A stretch of DNA of 64,000 nt from Shewanella sp. Isolate13. GTDB lineage: Bacteria > Pseudomonadota > Gammaproteobacteria > Enterobacterales > Shewanellaceae. Below the pieces are notes generated by a model that was given only the letters and a program-made list of their open reading frames with translations, ran no database searches and had not been told where the DNA came from. Of this stretch, positions 44,540-54,466 are shown piece after piece; the first letter of the stretch is position 1; every line of letters begins with the position of its first letter. The translations under genes were made by a program, and so were the position numbers. Where the stretch lies: positions 161,011-225,010 of the forward strand of contig NZ_JAKEVD010000003.1 in assembly GCF_022398325.1 (NCBI RefSeq). Reading direction: 5' to 3'.

Positions 44540-45235
44540 ATGAATCAAGCAGATAATCAATCGGCATCGACACACAGCCCAGCCTCAAGCCAACGCCAGG
44601 TATATTCGCTGCGCAGTTGTGTATGGTTATACCTAACCGCAATTAGCTGCACAATTTTTAGCGTGCTGTTTTTAGACCGGCCGATATCAACTTGGCTGCA
44701 TCACAATGTTGATGTGAGTGTCATCTTTAAGCCCCTCAGCCAGATGCCTTTGCTATTCGAGAGTCTCGCAGCCATCATTATTCTTGCTTGCTTTTATCCC
44801 GCCTGGCGTAACAAACTTGGCTCCATGGCGCTAACACTGGTATTAACCCTGATTATTGCCAGCATCGCCAGAGTCGGCGCCAAATTTGTATTTGGCCGCA
44901 CCTGGCCTGAAACCTGGATCCACACCGAGACGGGCAGCAATCTATCCTGGATCCACAACGGCGTAGAGGGGTTCCATCCTTTCGCAATTGGCGCGGCTTA
45001 TAACTCCTTTCCCTCTGGGCACGCCCTATTCACTTTCGCCCTGATTAGTGTTTTCTGGTGGCGCTTTCCCAAACTTTATCCTGTGTGGCTACTGGCGATG
45101 CTCGGAGCTATTGCCGGCCAATTAGGTCAGAACTATCACTTCCTTGGCGACCTACTCGCCGGAGCAATCTTAGGCGTCTTATGCGCTCAGATAGCGATCT
45201 GCTTTAGTAACAAGTTCGCTATGGCAACGCCCTAA
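44540..45235 (+). CDS. PAP2-superfamily membrane phosphatase
   Basis: 231-residue membrane phosphatase with about six helices, of the type acting on undecaprenyl or lipid phosphates. The acid-phosphatase motifs are KFVFGRTWP near residue 115 (Trp where the classical motif has Arg before Pro), PSGHALFTFA near 157 (catalytic His) and GQNYHFLGDLLAG near 195 (His and Asp; the usual Ser-Arg is replaced). The active-site His residues are present, so activity is likely, with an atypical phosphate pocket. Monocistronic. Confidence 0.85.
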   Translation: MNQADNQSASTHSPASSQRQVYSLRSCVWLYLTAISCTIFSVLFLDRPISTWLHHNVDVSVIFKPLSQMPLLFESLAAIIILACFYPAWRNKLGSMALTLVLTLIIASIARVGAKFVFGRTWPETWIHTETGSNLSWIHNGVEGFHPFAIGAAYNSFPSGHALFTFALISVFWWRFPKLYPVWLLAMLGAIAGQLGQNYHFLGDLLAGAILGVLCAQIAICFSNKFAMATP

Positions 45236-45285
45236 AATGGATGCCTTCATGCTGAGGCTCTAAAAGGCAGCATTAACACCTTAGG

Positions 45286-46161
45286 CTAGCTCCACATCAC
45301 CAAGATAGCGGCAACAGCAATCAGAACCAGTCCCAACATATCTTTGATTTTCACCTTGTCTTTGAGCCAAAACGTGGCGATAAGCAAGGTGAAGAACACC
45401 TCCACCTGACCAAGGGTCTTAACATAGGGCACGGCTTGCAACGACATGGCACTAAACCAACCGATTGACCCTAGACAACTCGCGCTACTGGTAAGCAGTG
45501 TCAACTTTGGCCTTTGCAGTAATCCCTCTATGGTGTTCTTGTCTATGGCATAAGCGTAAATCAACAGCATCGTTGTCTGTATCGAAATCACCAACAGCAG
45601 TACCCAAGCGGCGCGATGGGGAAAAGGCAGATCTAGGTTAAGGCTTGCCTCCCTAACCCAAAGCGACGTCAAGGCAAAGGCGGTGCCACAAGCGAGCCCA
45701 AGTAAAACGGTTGATAAAGAGAGCTGTTTAAAACCTTGCTTGCTGCTCATCATAAACACCGCAATACCGCCAATGAGCACACCTATCCAGCCAAGCAGCG
45801 ACAAGTGAGTACCAAAAAACACGACACCTAAAATCGCGGCAACCAAGGCTTCGCTCTTGGCAAGCCCCGCACCGACCGCAAAGTTTTTCATCTTAAAAAG
45901 CTTCACCATCAGAGCGGTTGCCAAGATCTGCATCGCCGCCGCGCCGAGCACATAAGCGCTAAATTGAAGAGTGATATACGGCAGGCCTACGGGTTGCCAT
46001 GCATAGAGGCCTAACACGTAGATAATCGCGATTGGCGTTGCCCAGATAAACCGCGCCAAGGTGACGCCTGCAATATTCACCTCTCTACTAAGCTGGCTCT
46101 GAAAGGCATTGCGCCATGCCTGCATCGAGGCTGCTAAAAGAGTAAATAAAATCCAAGCCAT
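45286..46161 (-). CDS. EamA/DMT-superfamily inner-membrane transporter
   Basis: 291-residue ten-helix transporter with two EamA-like halves (MAWILFTLLAASMQAWRNAF at the start; LTLLTSSASCLGSIGWFSAMSL near residue 215). The start is ATG 46159-46161, which begins directly at the first helix; a longer frame upstream adds forty non-hydrophobic residues. Substrate unknown. Monocistronic and convergent with the PAP2 gene. Confidence 0.88.
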   Translation of the reverse strand: MAWILFTLLAASMQAWRNAFQSQLSREVNIAGVTLARFIWATPIAIIYVLGLYAWQPVGLPYITLQFSAYVLGAAAMQILATALMVKLFKMKNFAVGAGLAKSEALVAAILGVVFFGTHLSLLGWIGVLIGGIAVFMMSSKQGFKQLSLSTVLLGLACGTAFALTSLWVREASLNLDLPFPHRAAWVLLLVISIQTTMLLIYAYAIDKNTIEGLLQRPKLTLLTSSASCLGSIGWFSAMSLQAVPYVKTLGQVEVFFTLLIATFWLKDKVKIKDMLGLVLIAVAAILVMWS

Positions 46162-46304
46162 ATAGCGTGAGCGCCTAAAATCAAAAACGCTATTATGCCT
46201 GTAGATGCAAGCCAAAGGGGGATTAGTATTAGATACTGAAAATAACTCTTGGTGATAATCTAATAAAAGCGCTAGAAACACATTCCGAGCTAAGACAACA
46301 AGCT

Positions 46305-46337
46305 AAAAAAAGGGCAACGTCGATACGTTGCCCTTAT
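46305..46337 (-). terminator. Terminator of the AbgT gene
   Basis: AAGGGCAACGT, 5-nt loop, ACGTTGCCCTTTTTTT on the minus strand. Confidence 0.9.
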
Positions 46338-46373
46338 TTATCACGGTAACTTAACTCGTTAAACGCTATAGCT

Positions 46374-47939
46374 CTATAGCCCGTAGGTGTAGCTAGCGCC
46401 TAAGCCAAGCGGGAAGCCTAGTGCCCAATAGGCCAGCAACCAAACACTCCATATCGACAGTAGTGCTAAGCTAAATGGCAACATCATTGAGATCAGCGTA
46501 CCGATACCGATGTTCTTCACATAACGCTGACAGTAAACCACCACTAATGGGAAGTACGGCATCAAAGGCGTAATAATGTTAGAGCTTGAATCGCCTACAC
46601 GATAAGCCGCCTGCGATAGATCGGGGCTGATATTAAGCTGCATCAACATAGGTACCAATACCGGCCCAATCAAAGCCCACTTAGCCGAAGATGAACCGAC
46701 AAACAGGTTCACAAAACCCACCAGAATAATCATACCAATAACGGTAATCTCGGCAGGAAGATTAAGTGCTTTAAGACCACCAGCACCTTCAACAGCAATG
46801 AGTGCACCAAGGTTTGAAGCTGAGAATGCGGCAACAAACTGAGCACAGAAAAATGCCATCACGATGTAATGAGACATGCCGGTCATCGACTTCGACATCG
46901 CCTGCACCACATCACCCGATGTTTTAAAGGCGCCAGTCATATAACCATAGACAAGACCAGGCAACAAAAAGAAGATGAAAATCAGCGGCACGATTGACTG
47001 CATCAAAGGAGCATTAAAGCTAGTGAGAGAACCGTTCCCATCTCGCAAGGTTGAGGTCTCTGGAATGGTTAGTGAGAAGAAACCCACAATTGCCGCTAGC
47101 ATTATCGCCGATGCGACACGGAAAGCTTTAAGCTCAGTAGCGCTCACCTCTTCCATAGCAGGCAGATCCACTTCCTCATGATTAACCTTATGGGTGCGGT
47201 TTAAACGCGGCTCTAACACTTTATCGGTGAGGTACCAGATAATCAATGTGATAGGGATACAAGATGAAGCCGCAAAGAACCAGTTATTTAACGGGTTAAC
47301 TTCAATATTAGGATCAACAATTTGTGCAGCAGCTTGGGTAAAGCTCTGCAGTAGAGGGTCGATACCCGATGGAATAAAGTTGGCACAGAAGCCGCCAGAC
47401 ACGCCAGCAAATGCTGCTGCGATCCCCGCTAACGGATGGCGTCCAACGGTAAAGAAAATCACACCGGCCAGTGGAATCACCACCACGTAACCAGCGTCAG
47501 TTGCGGTATGAGAAATAATACCAACGAGTACTACCGCAGGCGTTAAAAACTTCATTGGCGTGACTTTAAGCATCTGCTTAAGCGCGGTATTAATAAAGCC
47601 TGAGTGCTCGGCAACCCCGACACCTAACATGGCTACAAGCACGACACCAAGCGGAGCGAAAGCAGTAAAGGTGGTAACCATAGAGGTGAGAAAGTGAGTA
47701 AGCGCCTCCGCACTCAATAGGTTATTAACGACAATCGGCGTATTGGTTCGAGGATCGATAGAGTCGAAGCTGACACCAGATAGCAATGCCGATAGCGCCC
47801 ACACTGCAAACATCAAAATTAAAAACAGCATCGCAGGATCGGGTAACTTATTACCCACTCGCTCGATGCCATCGAGCGCCTTGCCTAAAAAGCCTTGTGC
47901 GCGCTCATCGCCCAACACCTGTTTATCTTCCTTCATCAT
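46374..47939 (-). CDS. AbgT family transporter
   Basis: 521-residue membrane protein of the p-aminobenzoyl-glutamate transporter family, which in other bacteria imports p-aminobenzoyl-glutamate or exports sulfonamides. Conserved segments: GIERVGNKLPDPAMLFLILM at the N-terminus, GVGVAEHSGFINTALKQM near residue 106, GGFCANFIPSGIDPLL near 182 and the C-terminal GDSSSNIITPLMPYFPLV near 450. The transport direction is not predictable. Monocistronic. Confidence 0.94.
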   Translation of the reverse strand: MMKEDKQVLGDERAQGFLGKALDGIERVGNKLPDPAMLFLILMFAVWALSALLSGVSFDSIDPRTNTPIVVNNLLSAEALTHFLTSMVTTFTAFAPLGVVLVAMLGVGVAEHSGFINTALKQMLKVTPMKFLTPAVVLVGIISHTATDAGYVVVIPLAGVIFFTVGRHPLAGIAAAFAGVSGGFCANFIPSGIDPLLQSFTQAAAQIVDPNIEVNPLNNWFFAASSCIPITLIIWYLTDKVLEPRLNRTHKVNHEEVDLPAMEEVSATELKAFRVASAIMLAAIVGFFSLTIPETSTLRDGNGSLTSFNAPLMQSIVPLIFIFFLLPGLVYGYMTGAFKTSGDVVQAMSKSMTGMSHYIVMAFFCAQFVAAFSASNLGALIAVEGAGGLKALNLPAEITVIGMIILVGFVNLFVGSSSAKWALIGPVLVPMLMQLNISPDLSQAAYRVGDSSSNIITPLMPYFPLVVVYCQRYVKNIGIGTLISMMLPFSLALLSIWSVWLLAYWALGFPLGLGASYTYGL

Positions 47940-48094
47940 TCAACCTATTATTTTTGATAATCCTGATTAATTACCCCCTAGCAACTCGGATAAGTCGATA
48001 GGGGCTAATTCACACCGAACATTTTTATAGCAAAGTAGCATATCGCTCAAGCCTGTATTTAAACTTAAAATATGCACTAAGCTAAGCAATGTAA

Positions 48095-48126
48095 TAAAAA
48101 AGCCCTGTAAAAATACAGGGCTTTAT
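48095..48126 (-). terminator. Terminator of kdsA
   Basis: AAAGCCCTGTA, loop, TACAGGGCTTTTTT on the minus strand. Confidence 0.9.
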
Positions 48127-48166
48127 CTAGCTTCATCACAAAATCGTGATGCCTGCTCTAAAAAGA

Positions 48167-49084
<918 letters not shown>

Positions 49085-50353
49085 TTAACTGGCTACAGCT
49101 TGTAAAATTTGGCCACAAATCCACGCCATATAGGTGCCTAAAGCATAGCCTAATACCGCGAGTAACACACCCACTGGTGCTAATGCTGGGTGGAATGCTG
49201 CAGCGACCACTGGCGCAGATGCGGCACCACCGACGTTGGCTTGACTGCCCACAGCCATATAGAATAGTGGCGCCTTAATTATTTTAGCAACGATCAGCAT
49301 AAAGCTTGCGTGCACTAGCATCCAGATCATACCAATGGCAAAGTACCAAAGGTTGTCGGGATCGGCTAACTTCGAGACATCCATGTGCAAACCAATCGTT
49401 GCCACTAGGATATATAAAAATGCCGATGCAACTTTCGATGCCCCCGCCGCTTCAATGTGTCGTACTCGTGTAAAGGATAAGAGTAAGCCTATTGTCGTGA
49501 CCGTGACGATTAACCAGAAGAACTTAGAGGTTAGGCTGTAGTCTCGAGTCCATGGGTAGTTAGTTTCAAAAAACGGCCCTAATAAGTCGGCGACGATATG
49601 AGCAAAGCCAGTCACACCAAAGCCTATGGCAACAATCATCATCAAGTCGCTCAAGCTCGGAATACGCGCATTTTCGGCGTGATACTTCTCTACTTTATCT
49701 TTTAGCGCCTCAAGTGCAGTCGTGTCAGCCCCGGTTTTAGCGTCTATTTGCTTCGCCTTTGATGCCATAAACAGCAGCACTGCCATCCAGATATTCGCCA
49801 CGATAACATCCACCGTTACCATGATTGAGAAAATATCACCGCCTACATCATAAATCTCTTTCATGGCAGCCTGGTTTGCACCGCCACCAATCCAACTACC
49901 GGCAAGAGTAGTCATACCGCGCCATACAGCATCGGGACCTGCAACACCGAGTACCTCGGGATTCACCGCTGACACAATAAGCAATGCAATCGGCCCACCG
50001 ATCACAATCCCCACCGTTCCCGTCAGAAACATCACAATCGCCTTGGGGCCTAGCGATAGAATGGCCTTCAGGTCGACACTCAAAATCAGTAACACTAAAC
50101 ATGCGGGTAACAGGTAACGCGATGCGACAAAATAAAGTTGCGATGCATTACCATCAATAATATCAAATGTGTTTAACAGTGACGGTAAGAAATAGCACAT
50201 CAACAAGGCCGGAACGAAAGTGTAAAACTTCTTCCAAAATGGATGGCTACTATTACTGGTGTAAAACACAAAACCTAGCACTACAGCTAGAATACCTAAT
50301 GCGGTGGCGTCATTTGTCACCAATGCACTAGTCACTGAATCCGTACTACTCAT
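49085..50353 (-). CDS. DUF819 family membrane protein
   Basis: 422-residue protein with about ten to twelve helices, the YjcL-type DUF819 family, of unknown transport function. Conserved GSWIGGGANQAAMKEIYDVGG near residue 160 and the C-terminal QANVGGAASAPVVAAAFHPALAPVGVLLAVLGYALGTYMAW. The start is ATG 50351-50353, with AAGGGG 9 nt upstream; an upstream ATG at 50383 is an alternative. It interrupts the sirB1-kdsA adjacency usual in relatives. Confidence 0.88.
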   Translation of the reverse strand: MSSTDSVTSALVTNDATALGILAVVLGFVFYTSNSSHPFWKKFYTFVPALLMCYFLPSLLNTFDIIDGNASQLYFVASRYLLPACLVLLILSVDLKAILSLGPKAIVMFLTGTVGIVIGGPIALLIVSAVNPEVLGVAGPDAVWRGMTTLAGSWIGGGANQAAMKEIYDVGGDIFSIMVTVDVIVANIWMAVLLFMASKAKQIDAKTGADTTALEALKDKVEKYHAENARIPSLSDLMMIVAIGFGVTGFAHIVADLLGPFFETNYPWTRDYSLTSKFFWLIVTVTTIGLLLSFTRVRHIEAAGASKVASAFLYILVATIGLHMDVSKLADPDNLWYFAIGMIWMLVHASFMLIVAKIIKAPLFYMAVGSQANVGGAASAPVVAAAFHPALAPVGVLLAVLGYALGTYMAWICGQILQAVAS

Positions 50354-50528
50354 GAACTCTATCCCCTTGGTATTGGCAATCATTTGCCTACTTATTATTT
50401 TTTTACTTCAATTTGTTGGTGTTACTTTTAGATCTTATTTTTTGTTTTATTTTGGCGCGTCTGTCACTTCATTTTGAAAGTGGCGCTCTATTTTAAACTA
50501 GCCCTATATACTCGCGGCTATATCAACA

Positions 50529-50551
50529 CAAAAGGGCCGCTAAGGCCCTAT
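50529..50551 (-). terminator. Terminator-like hairpin after sirB1
   Basis: TAGGGCC, 6-nt loop, GGCCCTTTT on the minus strand, just after the sirB1 stop. Confidence 0.75.
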
Positions 50552-50559
50552 TGCTTTAC

Positions 50560-51348
50560 TTAGTGGAAAGTTTCAACTTCCTCTTTAAGTTCTTTTAATT
50601 GCATTTTCACCAGTTCTATCACCGGATCATGCGGGCTATTTTCCACAAAGTGGGTTAAATCTGCTGTGGCGACGCTAATGCAGCCAAGCTGTTGGGCAAT
50701 AAACGCACGTTCTCGATTGAGGTTTAAATCATCGCTATGCCATTGAAGCAATAAGTTGCAACACTCCATTGCAGGCTCGAAGCTATGGCCAACAATACAG
50801 CCCGCTTTCATCTCATGTAGCATGCGAGAAATAATGCGTTTGATGCTCGCAGGCTTTAAGTAACTAGGCTTAAACTTAGCCCCATTACCCAGCTCTCCAC
50901 GCACAAACACATGCAACTGGTGCTTAGTCAACTCCGCACCTGTTAGTGGGTCTATGTAGCGAACTTCATCATCAATTCGACTACAAAGTACGGTATGGCC
51001 GGGCAACAGTAACAGCTCTAGCTTTAGATCCAACTGCTTAGCAAGCAGCATCAATACGGTCGCTAACGTGGTGCTATTACCTTGTTTAGATGTTAAGCAT
51101 TTACCTAAGTCAGCAGCTTCTGCACTGTAATACGCCTCTCGCGGACAAAAGCCTAAATCGTTATAGAACCACCTAAGTAATCCATTTAGACGTTCGTGCC
51201 TATCAACCACATAAAAGCTTAACACTGAACCAGCTAACTCGAGCCAAGCCCAGTTGGCATTTTTCTGCTTAGAAAAGCCTAAGTGTTCAGCAATTTCAAA
51301 GGCTGTCTCGGGTAGTCGGATCGAGTCTTTTTGTGTTAAGTCAGCCAT
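50560..51348 (-). CDS. sirB1: SirB1 family protein (transglutaminase-like)
   Basis: 262-residue cytosolic protein. The N-terminal half is a transglutaminase-like domain, with GLLRWFYNDLGFCPREAYYSAEAADL near residue 36 and LPGHTVLCSRIDDEVRYIDPLTG near 116; the C-terminal part has TPR-like helices (AFIAQQLGCISVATADL). Function unsettled; named from Salmonella SirB. It overlaps the sirB2 stop by one base. Confidence 0.93.
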   Translation of the reverse strand: MADLTQKDSIRLPETAFEIAEHLGFSKQKNANWAWLELAGSVLSFYVVDRHERLNGLLRWFYNDLGFCPREAYYSAEAADLGKCLTSKQGNSTTLATVLMLLAKQLDLKLELLLLPGHTVLCSRIDDEVRYIDPLTGAELTKHQLHVFVRGELGNGAKFKPSYLKPASIKRIISRMLHEMKAGCIVGHSFEPAMECCNLLLQWHSDDLNLNRERAFIAQQLGCISVATADLTHFVENSPHDPVIELVKMQLKELKEEVETFH

Positions 51349-51743
51349 TAACCGAGTAACACCCCTTGCTTAAGGATCGCAAGTTTAGCTGCATAAACAA
51401 CCCAACCAATTGCGCCAAAAGCAGCAAATACCTTAAATAGCGTATTACGGTTTGCTTTCAGCGCTATAGTTGCCAATAGAATATAAGCCACAACCGCACC
51501 AAGCTTTTCAGTCATCCAAGGATCGACAAATGGATACTGCTTAATAGAGAAGCACAGGATTAATCCTGAGATCAGCAAGAAAGTATCGATAACATGTGGG
51601 GCAATCTTAATGACTTTCTTTTCCATAACTGGCGACTTGCGTAGATGCAGTACAAAACGCACTAAGAAAAACAATACGCTAGCTGCGATAAGCGTCATAT
51701 GCATGTGCTTAAACGCTGGGTATAAACCGTAAAAAGTTTCCAT
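51348..51743 (-). CDS. sirB2: SirB2 family membrane protein
   Basis: 131-residue inner-membrane protein with four helices (YPAFKHMHMTLIAASVLFFLVRFVLH; VIDTFLLISGLILCFSI; KLGAVVAYILLATIALKA; AFGAIGWVVYAAKLA). The invariant KHxHMxxA motif lies at the N-terminus. Pairs with SirB1. A possible 39-codon ORF ends 12 bp upstream on the same strand. Confidence 0.93.
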   Translation of the reverse strand: METFYGLYPAFKHMHMTLIAASVLFFLVRFVLHLRKSPVMEKKVIKIAPHVIDTFLLISGLILCFSIKQYPFVDPWMTEKLGAVVAYILLATIALKANRNTLFKVFAAFGAIGWVVYAAKLAILKQGVLLG

Positions 51744-51755
51744 GATAAAAATCTA

Positions 51756-51875
51756 TTAGCCGATAAAGGCGGCTAGTGTACCCCATACATTAATCCATAA
51801 CCAATATCCCGCCACGGCAACAGGAAGAAGCGCACAAAGTTTAACCAAAGCCGGTGTTCCAGAGATTAATTGCAA
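51756..51875 (-). CDS. Possible small membrane ORF upstream of sirB2
   Basis: A 39-residue ORF with a TTG start (51873-51875), AGGG upstream, and a single hydrophobic segment LCALLPVAVAGYWLWINVWGT, ending AAFIG just before sirB2. No other start is available because of an upstream in-frame stop. Composition looks coding, and position suggests it is translated with sirB2. It might also be the surviving end of a longer lost gene. Confidence 0.4.
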   Translation of the reverse strand: MQLISGTPALVKLCALLPVAVAGYWLWINVWGTLAAFIG

Positions 51876-51952
51876 ACTTGCTGCCCTGACAGCTTTTGCC
51901 TTATGGTGTTATGCCATTGCTTGAGCCTGATAATAAAAAAGAGATACAAATA

Positions 51953-52375
51953 ATGAGCCGAGATACGCTGTTTACCCAAGACGATAGCGATGAGTTTGCC
52001 GATACCATTAAGCAGAAAATTGCAGAGTTTAACTGGCAACATTGGGAAGTGTCAAAAAGACTGCCTCTAGGACTTAAGCTTGAAGACGATAATGGCCAAC
52101 TTGTTGCGGGACTTGCCGGTAGAACCTTTGGCAACTGGCTTATGATAGACAATCTATGGGTCACTGAAAGTCTACGAGGACAAAAAATCGGTCACCAACT
52201 GCTTACCGAGGCTGAAACCATCGCCAAGGCCCGCGGTTGCCAATCTGCAATCTTGGATACGCTAAACTTTCAGGCTAAACCATTTTATGAAGCGAGAGGT
52301 TATCAATTAAAGTGGACCCAACAGGCCTACCCTAAAACAGGCTGTAAATATTTTATGGTAAAACAACTCACCTAA
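51953..52375 (+). CDS. GNAT family N-acetyltransferase
   Basis: 140-residue acetyl-CoA-dependent acetyltransferase. The GNAT core is complete: strand 4 LMIDNLWVTESLRGQKIGHQLLTEAE near residue 80 with the R-G-Q-K-I-G acetyl-CoA loop, and AILDTLNFQAKPFYEARGYQ near 104. The acceptor is unknown. The start at 51953 follows AAGAGA; an upstream in-frame ATG at 51896 gives an unrelated extension. It lies on the opposite strand within the prmC-sirB2 interval. Confidence 0.9.
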   Translation: MSRDTLFTQDDSDEFADTIKQKIAEFNWQHWEVSKRLPLGLKLEDDNGQLVAGLAGRTFGNWLMIDNLWVTESLRGQKIGHQLLTEAETIAKARGCQSAILDTLNFQAKPFYEARGYQLKWTQQAYPKTGCKYFMVKQLT

Positions 52376-52430
52376 CAAACTCGGCCTAATAATGTGTCCC
52401 CAACGACAGAGTCCCCTTTTGGGCTAAAAT

Positions 52431-52460
52431 GAAAAAAGGCACTAACAATAGTGCCTTTTT
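52431..52460. terminator. Bidirectional terminator between GNAT gene and prmC
   Basis: AAAAAAGGCACTA, loop, TAGTGCCTTTTT; serves both converging genes. Confidence 0.9.
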
Positions 52461-52477
52461 AAACCTGCATCAGAGTA

Positions 52478-53320
52478 CTACCTAGGCCAGCGACCTAATG
52501 TACAGCGGTCATTACTGCCAAAGTCACGAACCGTGGCCACATTTTCATAGCCTAGCTCAATTAACTTCTCTCTTAACTCGATAGCTTGCTGATAACCGTG
52601 CTCAAGTAATAAGTAACCACCAGGAGCTAAATAATCACGCGCCGACTCTGCAATGTAAAACAGATCGGCAAAACCTCTCTGAGGTGCGGTTAATGCGCTG
52701 GCGGGTTCAAATCTCACATCACCTTGAGAAAGGTGTTCATCTTCCTCATCGATATAGGGTGGATTAGACACGATCAAGTTAAAATCATAGCACTCGACAG
52801 CGTCAAACCAGTCACTTTGAAACACATCAACTTGATCAAGCTTTAAATTGGTACGGTTTTCTTTGGCTAACGCCACCGCATCTTCAACTTTATCAATCGC
52901 ACACACTTGCCACTCACTACGCTCATGGGCCAGTGACAGAGCGATAGCTCCAGTACCAGTCCCCAAGTCGAGCACCTTGGCATTTTCAGCCAAAGGCAGG
53001 TTTAGCGCAGTTTCAACCAGAATTTCAGTATCGGGACGTGGAATAAGCGTGGTCGGGTTTACCCTAAATGGTAACGACCAAAACTCCCTCTCGCCCACAA
53101 TATGCGCAATCGGGTTACCCCGCAAACGCTTAGCTAACATCTGTTTAAACTCAAACACTTGCTCGGGTTCTAAGCTTCTGTCTGGCCAAGTGTACAAATA
53201 GCTGCGCGGCTTGTTAATCACATGAAGCAACATCACCTCAGCATCGAGTGATGCCGAGTCTGAAATGCTTTCAAGCTGAGAAGAGGCCCACTTAAGCGCC
53301 CCTGAGATAGTTAATTGCAA
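52478..53320 (-). CDS. prmC: Release-factor glutamine methyltransferase
   Basis: Methylates the GGQ glutamine of RF1 and RF2. 280 residues; the N-terminal helical domain is followed by the SAM site VLDLGTGTGAIALSLAHE near residue 115 and the catalytic NPPY motif in LIVSNPPYIDEEDEHL near 182. Downstream of prfA, whose product is its substrate, 47 bp away; presumably one operon hemA-prfA-prmC. Confidence 0.98.
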   Translation of the reverse strand: MQLTISGALKWASSQLESISDSASLDAEVMLLHVINKPRSYLYTWPDRSLEPEQVFEFKQMLAKRLRGNPIAHIVGEREFWSLPFRVNPTTLIPRPDTEILVETALNLPLAENAKVLDLGTGTGAIALSLAHERSEWQVCAIDKVEDAVALAKENRTNLKLDQVDVFQSDWFDAVECYDFNLIVSNPPYIDEEDEHLSQGDVRFEPASALTAPQRGFADLFYIAESARDYLAPGGYLLLEHGYQQAIELREKLIELGYENVATVRDFGSNDRCTLGRWPR

Positions 53321-53367
53321 GGAATATCCTTATTCATCTGTAGCACAATGATAGTTTAAGAGAAGGC

Positions 53368-54453
53368 TTAACCTTCACCTAGTGCTGCAAGCATATCCGC
53401 CTGGTTTTCTTGGATAAGCGGCTCGATAACGCAATCGATGTCACCTTCCATAAATTCGCCTAAGCGGTACAGAGTTAAGTTGATTCGGTGCTCACTCACT
53501 CGTCCTTGTGGGAAGTTATAGGTACGAATACGCTCCGAACGATCACCACTGGTAACTAAGTTACGGCGAGTGCTTTCTTCTGCACTACGACGCTTCTCGT
53601 CTTCTACCGCTTGAATACGCGCAGACAGAACACTCATCGCCTGAGCACGGTTCTTATGCTGTGAACGCTGATCCTGACACTCAACAACGATACCCGTTGG
53701 AATATGGGTAATACGAATCGCAGAGTCGGTTTTGTTCACGTGCTGACCACCCGCACCTGATGCGCGGAAAGTATCAACCTTAAGATCGGCTTTGTTAATT
53801 TCAATCGCTTCGGCTTCTGGGATCTCAGGCAGTACAATCACAGTACAGGCTGAAGTATGCACGCGGCCTTGTGATTCTGTTTCAGGTACGCGCTGTACAC
53901 GGTGTCCGCCTGACTCGAATTTCAACTTACCGTAAACACCGTCACCACTGATCTTCGCAATCACTTCTTTAAAGCCGCCATGCTCACCTTCGTTGGTGTT
54001 CATAACTTCAATTTGCCAGCGCTTACTTTCAGCATATTTACTGTACATGCGGAACAGATCACCGGCAAAAATCGCTGCCTCATCGCCACCCGCACCCGCG
54101 CGGATCTCGATAAAGCAGTTATTATCATCGTTAGGATCTTTCGGAAGTAGTAAGATCTGCAATTCGGCTTCAAGAGTTACAATAGCTTCTTTAGCCGCTT
54201 TATATTCTTCCTGAGCCATCTCTTTTAGATCTGGATCATCCTCTTCCATCATCTCTTTAGCCGACTCAAAGTCTTCTTCGGCTTGTTGGTAAGACTTAAA
54301 AGCCTTTACCACATCTTCAAGTTGAGAATACTCTTTAGACAAGGCGCGGAAACGCTCCTGATCGGCAATAATGCTTGCATCGCTCAGTAACGCCAACACT
54401 TCTTCATTACGTTCAAGTAAGCCTTCAAGCTTACGAATCACACTGTCCTTCAT
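53368..54453 (-). CDS. prfA: Peptide chain release factor 1
   Basis: Recognises UAA and UAG and triggers peptide release. 361 residues; the anticodon-like PVT-type region near residue 185 reads [14 protein letters not shown], and the universal GGQ is in [18 protein letters not shown] near 228. Follows hemA by 13 bp. Normal in every respect. Confidence 0.99.
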   Translation of the reverse strand: MKDSVIRKLEGLLERNEEVLALLSDASIIADQERFRALSKEYSQLEDVVKAFKSYQQAEEDFESAKEMMEEDDPDLKEMAQEEYKAAKEAIVTLEAELQILLLPKDPNDDNNCFIEIRAGAGGDEAAIFAGDLFRMYSKYAESKRWQIEVMNTNEGEHGGFKEVIAKISGDGVYGKLKFESGGHRVQRVPETESQGRVHTSACTVIVLPEIPEAEAIEINKADLKVDTFRASGAGGQHVNKTDSAIRITHIPTGIVVECQDQRSQHKNRAQAMSVLSARIQAVEDEKRRSAEESTRRNLVTSGDRSERIRTYNFPQGRVSEHRINLTLYRLGEFMEGDIDCVIEPLIQENQADMLAALGEG

Positions 54454-54466
54454 TAAAACGCTAACC

